Source: Desulfocapsaceae bacterium (lineage in GTDB: Bacteria > Desulfobacterota > Desulfobulbia > Desulfobulbales > Desulfocapsaceae). Taken from it: a DNA stretch of 7,375 nt. Location: the NCBI GenBank assembly GCA_029934775.1, contig JAOZLO010000137.1, positions 1 to 7,375 of the forward strand. The letters run 5' to 3'. Below the pieces are notes generated by a model, which searched no databases, had not been told where the DNA came from, and was given only the letters and a program-made list of their open reading frames with translations. This document shows positions 7,106 to 7,375 of this stretch, piece after piece. The position numbers and the translations under genes were made by a program. Numbering within the stretch: the stretch's first letter is position 1; the number at the start of each line of letters is the position of its first letter.

Positions 7106-7375
7106 ATGGATAAGAAAAATAAAAAAAAAATATGGGTTATGAACAGTATCTTTGCACTTTTTTGCGGAGGAATACTTGTTTTTCTATTGAATGCTCCTGA
7201 AGAAACAACTTCTTTTTTACCAAAAGATGAAGATCATATCAAACTGTACAGTATAGAAGGGAAAAAAGAGGCAGAAAAATTTTGCGCAGAATGCCATGAC
7301 GCCGACAAGATTGCCCCTCTTCCTGAAGGCCACCCTCCCAAATATCGCTGCCTGTTCTGCCATAAACGAAACTAG
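7106..7375 (+). CDS. Small membrane-anchored diheme cytochrome c
   Basis: An 89-residue complete protein; its TAG is the last codon of the window. A Lys-rich N-terminus (2-8) and one hydrophobic segment (about 10-29) form an uncleaved anchor or a signal peptide, with positive charges predicting that the rest lies in the periplasm. Two c-type heme sites follow: CAECH (Cys60, Cys63, His64) and CLFCH (Cys82, Cys85, His86), 17 residues apart from His64 to Cys82. His44 and His76 are the only other histidines and could be the distal ligands. The segment between the sites (IAPLPEGHPPKYR) is compact and proline-rich. I do not recognise a named family. It follows the reductase by 47 bases and has only a weak ribosome binding site. 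A role in electron transfer to or from the membrane quinone pool is plausible but unproven. Confidence 0.82.
   Translation: MDKKNKKKIWVMNSIFALFCGGILVFLLNAPEETTSFLPKDEDHIKLYSIEGKKEAEKFCAECHDADKIAPLPEGHPPKYRCLFCHKRN

Noticed and set aside
7120..7170. Possible lipoprotein signal in the small cytochrome (Cys20 in ALFCGG)
   Set aside because: Phe directly before the Cys does not fit the lipobox, which needs Gly, Ala or Ser there.

Overview
The window is about 7.4 kb of gene-dense, AT-rich bacterial DNA. It holds two divergent transcription units around a roughly 200-bp shared control region. The content best fits a strictly respiratory, menaquinone-using anaerobe of the Desulfobacterota (Desulfobulbales-like). 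The reasons are a Bacillus/Wolinella-type succinate dehydrogenase (sdhC-sdhA-sdhB, one membrane subunit), a geranylgeranyl-reductase-family flavoprotein and a tiny membrane-anchored diheme c-type cytochrome. This taxonomic reading is inference from gene family resemblance; no marker gene is present.

Left arm, minus strand (read from about 2280 down to 1): a phosphoglycolate-phosphatase-like HAD hydrolase overlaps by 20 bp the start of a long DUF445-family membrane protein. The DUF445 frame is open to the window edge, and only its extreme C-terminus is missing.

Middle (2230-2483): the divergent intergenic region, with overlapping candidate sigma70-like promoters for both arms and three short direct repeats.

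Right arm, plus strand (2484 to the end): sdhC (diheme cytochrome b), sdhA (FAD subunit) and sdhB (three-cluster iron-sulfur subunit) encode a complete type-B succinate:menaquinone oxidoreductase or fumarate reductase. A FAD-dependent geranylgeranyl-reductase-like protein and the diheme cytochrome c follow on the same strand with short gaps. No intrinsic terminator is visible between any of these five genes. A candidate internal promoter lies at the end of sdhB.

Functional picture: SdhCAB moves electrons between succinate/fumarate in the cytoplasm and the menaquinone pool in the membrane. The reductase may saturate a prenyl double bond, possibly on menaquinone itself. The small cytochrome would place two hemes on the periplasmic face. 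The last two roles are hypotheses. No mobile element, CRISPR array, tRNA or rRNA was seen. The window is mostly ordinary core metabolism. Its most interesting points are the reductase/cytochrome pair attached to the sdh operon and the apparent loss in SdhC of the acidic residues used for proton transfer by the Wolinella enzyme.
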